A DNA stretch of 7,214 nt from Desulfurococcales archaeon (lineage in GTDB: Archaea; Thermoproteota; Thermoprotei_A; Sulfolobales; Desulfurococcaceae), in contig JAMOPC010000448.1 of the NCBI GenBank assembly GCA_027064845.1, positions 1 to 7,214 of the forward strand, read 5' to 3'. The translations under genes were made by a program, and so were the position numbers. Position 1 is the stretch's first letter. The number at the start of each line of letters is the position of its first letter. The notes below the pieces were generated by a model. That model was not told where the DNA came from, did not search any database, and was given only the letters and a program-made list of their open reading frames with translations. This document shows positions 4,778-7,214 of the stretch, one piece after another.

Positions 4778-5029
4778 ATGAATAGGTGCATGTTTGCATC
4801 ATTGTTGCTTATTGTTAGTGGTTTACTTATTATACTATACGGGGTATTACTCGTATTCATAATAGATGGGGGCTTGTTGGAGTATGGTAGAACCGCTATA
4901 TTATCTGCCGTATTAATAGTTATAGGAATAATAATACTGCTTATGGGAATAGTTGTAGCATGTATATGCTGTGACGGGAAATACTGTGCCGAAACAGCTA
5001 ATTCGCTAAACAATGCTTATACTGGATAA
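4778..5029 (+). CDS. 83-aa two-helix membrane protein with a cysteine cluster
   Basis: The ATG at 4778 follows GGTGAT. Two membrane segments are clear: residues 5-29 (MFASLLLIVSGLLIILYGVL and on) and 39-63 (TAILSAVLIVIGIIILLMGI and on), joined by a short loop IDGGLLEYGR. A cysteine-rich stretch, ACICCDGKYC (61-70), follows directly after the second helix, then a short polar tail ending NNAYTG. The N-terminus has one Arg (residue 3) and Cys4. The helical hairpin resembles the small hydrophobic membrane proteins of enveloped archaeal viruses, but no family is recognised. The C-x-CC-x4-C cluster could hold a metal or form disulfides. The stop is 28 bases before the next start, so it is probably cotranscribed with the 544-aa membrane-anchored protein, which may be its partner. 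Confidence 0.82.
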   Translation: MNRCMFASLLLIVSGLLIILYGVLLVFIIDGGLLEYGRTAILSAVLIVIGIIILLMGIVVACICCDGKYCAETANSLNNAYTG

Positions 5030-5046
5030 TTATGAAATAATTTATT

Positions 5047-5050
5047 GGTG
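5047..5050 (+). promoter_or_regulatory. Ribosome binding site GGTG that sets the start at 5058
   Basis: GGTG lies 7 bases before the ATG at 5058. An earlier in-frame ATG at 5013 lies inside the preceding gene without a ribosome site. The context TTGGTGTAA is identical to that before the TTG start at 668. Confidence 0.6.
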
Positions 5051-5057
5051 TAACAGG

Positions 5058-6692
5058 ATGGCGAAGGTAGAGCTAGAGCTTAAATTTTATGGGAAAGTAG
5101 GTGTTGGGTGGAATAGGGGATATATAGAGGTCTATAATCCGCATAGGGATATTTGGACTATTGAGCTAAGATATGCTGGTGGTCCGTCTGATTATATAAG
5201 GTATGGGTATGAAAGGACTCAGATGGATATTGTGAGGGGTAGCTGGAGATCGATAGGTGATGTTCCCGGAAACAGTAGGGTTAGATGGGACACGGTGTTC
5301 ATAGAGTTTCCTGAAGAGGGTACTTATAGGCTGGAGTTCTATGCTAGACCTAAGTCATCTATTAGTGAGGAGGAAAGAGTACTTGTAAGAGCATATACTA
5401 TAACTGTTGGCGGTGCACCAGAAACACCATTATATATTGAGAAAGTAAGTATTCCTTGGTATGATTACAGAGACGGGATAGCCGGTATCAGAGTATACGT
5501 GTCTTTCAGCAAGAAAGCACCCGCTGGTACAACGATATATGTTAGACTATTATCAAATGATAAAGTAGTACACGAGTTCACGGAGACATTGAAGGCTGAA
5601 GCATATACTAAGGAAATACTAGTAACAGCTAGGATACCTAAGGGAGTAAAGGTATCGTTCAAAGCGTGTGCAAGTCTAGACAAAGAAGAATGGAAATGCA
5701 GTAACGAGATAAAACTAGGAGAAACAATTGGTAGCTATTGGAAAATAGACCCGTTCGACCCAATACTATACGAGAAAATAGATGAGACAAAATATAGGAT
5801 AAAAATAACAGTACTAGACATAGTGAGGAAAAAACAAGAAACAATTCTTCAAAGCAGTCCAGAAAACAACTATGTAATAACAGTTTTGTTCGAGGACAGA
5901 GAAACAGGTGAAAAATACTATGCATACTATACTGATTCAGAAATAGTTAGGTCTAAGGGAGAAACACTAGAGCTATCCCCAATAGCTTTGCAAACATTAT
6001 TACAGGCGAAGAACATTATAAAAGACAAGTACTTGACACTATCATATACTGTGCCGTTCGAGTTCAATGCATACACGGAGTTCTTCAAGAACCTTTTCCA
6101 AGACCGTGAAAGAGTAGACAACTATTTCAGGAAAAGGATAAACTATGCAGTAGTAGAGTACTTGAAGGCTAACAACATACCGTTCAGAGGAGTATCAACA
6201 ACCTTGCTCGAAGCAGACTATGATGTCAAGGGAATAATAATGGGATATAATCCGAAGGTAAGAATAGTTGCTAAGATAAACATAACAGTAGACCCGGCAG
6301 TTCCTTGGTGGCTAATAGGTCTCATAGTAGTATGTGCCGTATCAGCAATAATAGTGCATGAGATAAGCGTTATGATACAATCAGTAGAGACCACTCACCA
6401 AGAATACTATAAGACGTTGGACGAATATGCAGAAGCATGGGCTGAGTACGAGAAATCCTATTACAAGTGGTTATCACTACCAGAAGAGGAGAGAAAACGT
6501 ACACCACCACCAGAACCCCCGAAGCTACCAGAGGTAGAAGAACCAGAGAAAATACGTAAGAAAACACTTGAAGAAACCACGCCTGAGATAGAGAAACCTC
6601 TGAAAACACTTGAAACAGTAGGGATAATAGCTGGAGCAATAATAGGTGGACTAGTAGTACTTGAAGCAGTAAAAACAATACGTGGTAAATAA
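5058..6692 (+). CDS. 544-aa multidomain beta protein with two C-terminal membrane segments, candidate virion spike or membrane-anchored structural protein
   Basis: The start at 5058 (MAKVELELKF) has GGTG 7 bases upstream. Residues 1-117 form a first beta-sandwich ending FPEEGTYRLEFYARP (84-98) and YTITVGG (113-119). After a GGAPETP linker a second Ig-like domain covers about 125-222, with Cys204 and Cys214 as a possible disulfide. Residues 223-412 form a third, mixed region with strands (YRIKITVLD, NYVITVLFED) and helices (LQTLLQAKNIIKD, DNYFRKRINYAVVEYLKA). A membrane helix follows at about 416-439 (PWWLIGLIVVCAVSAIIV), then a charged helical stretch rich in Tyr and Glu (447-480), a Pro/Glu-rich linker (481-500) and a second membrane segment, 521-539 (VGIIAGAIIGGLVVLEAV), with the basic end KTIRGK. 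There is no signal peptide. Large surface proteins with C-terminal hydrophobic anchors are known in enveloped archaeal viruses, but no specific homologue is recognised. Confidence 0.88.
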   Translation: MAKVELELKFYGKVGVGWNRGYIEVYNPHRDIWTIELRYAGGPSDYIRYGYERTQMDIVRGSWRSIGDVPGNSRVRWDTVFIEFPEEGTYRLEFYARPKSSISEEERVLVRAYTITVGGAPETPLYIEKVSIPWYDYRDGIAGIRVYVSFSKKAPAGTTIYVRLLSNDKVVHEFTETLKAEAYTKEILVTARIPKGVKVSFKACASLDKEEWKCSNEIKLGETIGSYWKIDPFDPILYEKIDETKYRIKITVLDIVRKKQETILQSSPENNYVITVLFEDRETGEKYYAYYTDSEIVRSKGETLELSPIALQTLLQAKNIIKDKYLTLSYTVPFEFNAYTEFFKNLFQDRERVDNYFRKRINYAVVEYLKANNIPFRGVSTTLLEADYDVKGIIMGYNPKVRIVAKINITVDPAVPWWLIGLIVVCAVSAIIVHEISVMIQSVETTHQEYYKTLDEYAEAWAEYEKSYYKWLSLPEEERKRTPPPEPPKLPEVEEPEKIRKKTLEETTPEIEKPLKTLETVGIIAGAIIGGLVVLEAVKTIRGK

Positions 6693-6713
6693 AAAATTAT
6701 TGATTATTTTTTT
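6691..6713. terminator. Bidirectional T-tract terminator between convergent genes
   Basis: Rightward, a T7 run at 6707-6713 lies 15 bases after the stop of the 544-aa gene. Leftward, the A6 run at 6691-6696 gives T6 directly after the stop of the nuclease-like gene. The two runs can pair as a 7-bp all-AT stem (6691-6697 with 6706-6712). The T tracts are the likely functional part in archaea. The T7 run also encodes the last residues of the nuclease-like protein. Confidence 0.5.
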
Positions 6714-7188
6714 CATCGCCAAGATATGCTAGTATTGTATATGCATAGCTTCTTGACTCACGCCAATTAGGTTTGGAATAGCTCTTTATGATTATGCAGT
6801 CATCAATTGACGATACAAATCCTATACCGTTTGAGAGTGCTTCTTCTGTACGTTGGTGTCCTTTCAGCAATGTTAGTATCTGGTGTGCATGTAGGTTAAG
6901 TACAATATAGAAGTAATGGAACAATGCTCTACGATCCAAGGCTTGGCTAACGGCTTTATATAAATCGCTTTCCTTTAGCTCGAAGCCTATCCTAACAGTC
7001 CTAGAACCGCTCTTGCATGTAAGTATCATGTCTGTCTCATATCCCTGTACTTTCTTACGCATATCAATTACTATGTTGTTCTCTTGTGGATTCTCGTATG
7101 AGTCATAGCAATGAGTGAACAATATCTTCCTAAGCCACCATGAAAGTAGTTGTAGTTCTTCCTTATGACATATAATAATAGACGTCAT
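6697..7188 (-). CDS. 163-aa PD-(D/E)XK nuclease-like protein
   Basis: On the minus strand the ATG at 7188-7186 overlaps the TGA of an upstream gene (ATGA). A weak GGAG lies only 2 bases before it, and the frame stays open to the window edge, so an earlier start cannot be excluded. The core reads ETDMILTC (51-58), a strand, then GFELKESDLYKAVSQALDR (69-87) followed by YFYIVLNL (92-99) and GIGFVSSIDDCIIIKS (121-136). Asp53, Glu70-x-Lys72 and Gln82 fit the PD-(D/E)XK order: Asp at the first strand end, Glu-x-Lys in the next, and a helix with Gln, as in archaeal RecB-like and Holliday-junction-type nucleases. The closing strands also fit this fold. The substrate cannot be told. At 163 residues it is a nearly bare catalytic domain. 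A role in genome processing or host DNA degradation is inferred. Confidence 0.78.
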   Translation of the reverse strand: MTSIIICHKEELQLLSWWLRKILFTHCYDSYENPQENNIVIDMRKKVQGYETDMILTCKSGSRTVRIGFELKESDLYKAVSQALDRRALFHYFYIVLNLHAHQILTLLKGHQRTEEALSNGIGFVSSIDDCIIIKSYSKPNWRESRSYAYTILAYLGDEKNNQ

Positions 7189-7214
7189 TGCTCCAATACC
7201 TTTGCTAGTTCTTT
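7185..7214 (-). CDS. Last codons of an upstream minus-strand gene (partial)
   Basis: Reading leftward from the window edge, this frame gives KELAKVLEQ followed by TGA (7187-7185), which overlaps the ATG of the nuclease-like gene by ATGA. The helical, charged tail and the four-base overlap are typical of operon neighbours in compact archaeal genomes. Only nine residues are visible, so nothing can be said of its function. Confidence 0.45.
   Translation of the reverse strand, partial: KELAKVLEQ

Noticed and set aside
5058..5450. Possible codon-use switch inside the 544-aa gene (more AGG in the first domain, more AGA after it)
   Set aside because: Counting arginine codons by eye gave a mixed picture beyond the first domain, too weak to claim a fusion of foreign modules.
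6370..6678. A 102-codon, very Leu/Val-rich minus-strand open frame
   Set aside because: It is the complement of the Glu/Lys/Pro-rich tail of the 544-aa protein, which naturally reads as Leu/Val/Phe-rich. No ribosome site is present.
1..7214. tRNA or rRNA genes, attachment sites, CRISPR arrays, insertion sequences, tandem repeats
   Set aside because: None were seen: no cloverleaf-like arms, no regularly spaced repeats, no transposase or integrase motifs. The only notable repeats are the short inverted ones listed.

Overview
The window looks like a piece of a crenarchaeal (Thermoproteota) virus or integrated provirus. The DNA is AT-rich. Arginine is written almost only as AGA/AGG and isoleucine mostly as ATA. 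Nearly every believable start sits 3-7 bases after a GGTGA/GGTGAT box, the archaeal Shine-Dalgarno core. Genes are short and tightly packed with little recognisable homology, and most encode beta-rich proteins without signal peptides, as virion components made in the cytoplasm would be. This assignment is inference: no capsid, packaging or replication hallmark gene lies in the window, so the virus family cannot be named.

Layout. (1) 1-2553, plus strand: the 3' end of an unknown gene, then five genes that overlap or nearly touch. They are a 121-aa beta-rich protein, a 192-aa helix-plus-beta protein with a TTG start behind a 9-bp hairpin, a 103-aa beta-rich protein, a 49-aa ORF, and a 279-aa protein with an N-terminal coiled coil and a lectin/LamG-like jelly-roll domain. 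(2) 2554-4688, mixed strands: a DUF5658-like membrane protein (minus), a 407-aa beta-propeller protein (plus), and a single-domain Ig-like protein (minus). Gene ends converge at 2553/2554 and around 4310-4344, and divergent promoter regions lie at 2911-3085 and 4689-4777. (3) 4778-6692, plus strand: a small two-helix membrane protein with a cysteine cluster, then a 544-aa multidomain protein with two C-terminal membrane segments. (4) 6697-7214, minus strand: a PD-(D/E)XK nuclease-like protein overlapping the last codons of an upstream gene that leaves the window.

How it may work together: regions 1-3 read as a virion surface or host-recognition module, with small beta proteins, a lectin-like fibre, a propeller head and a membrane-anchored stalk. 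The most interesting signal is that the 49-aa ORF matches the N-terminus of the propeller protein almost without gaps (MKF-IRK...EFLDF versus MRYSIRN...EYIDF, then Ser-Ile and a proline run). This suggests a shared anchor that is fused to the propeller in one case and stands alone, translationally coupled to the lectin protein, in the other. Region 4 begins a separate minus-strand transcription unit with a DNA-processing enzyme.
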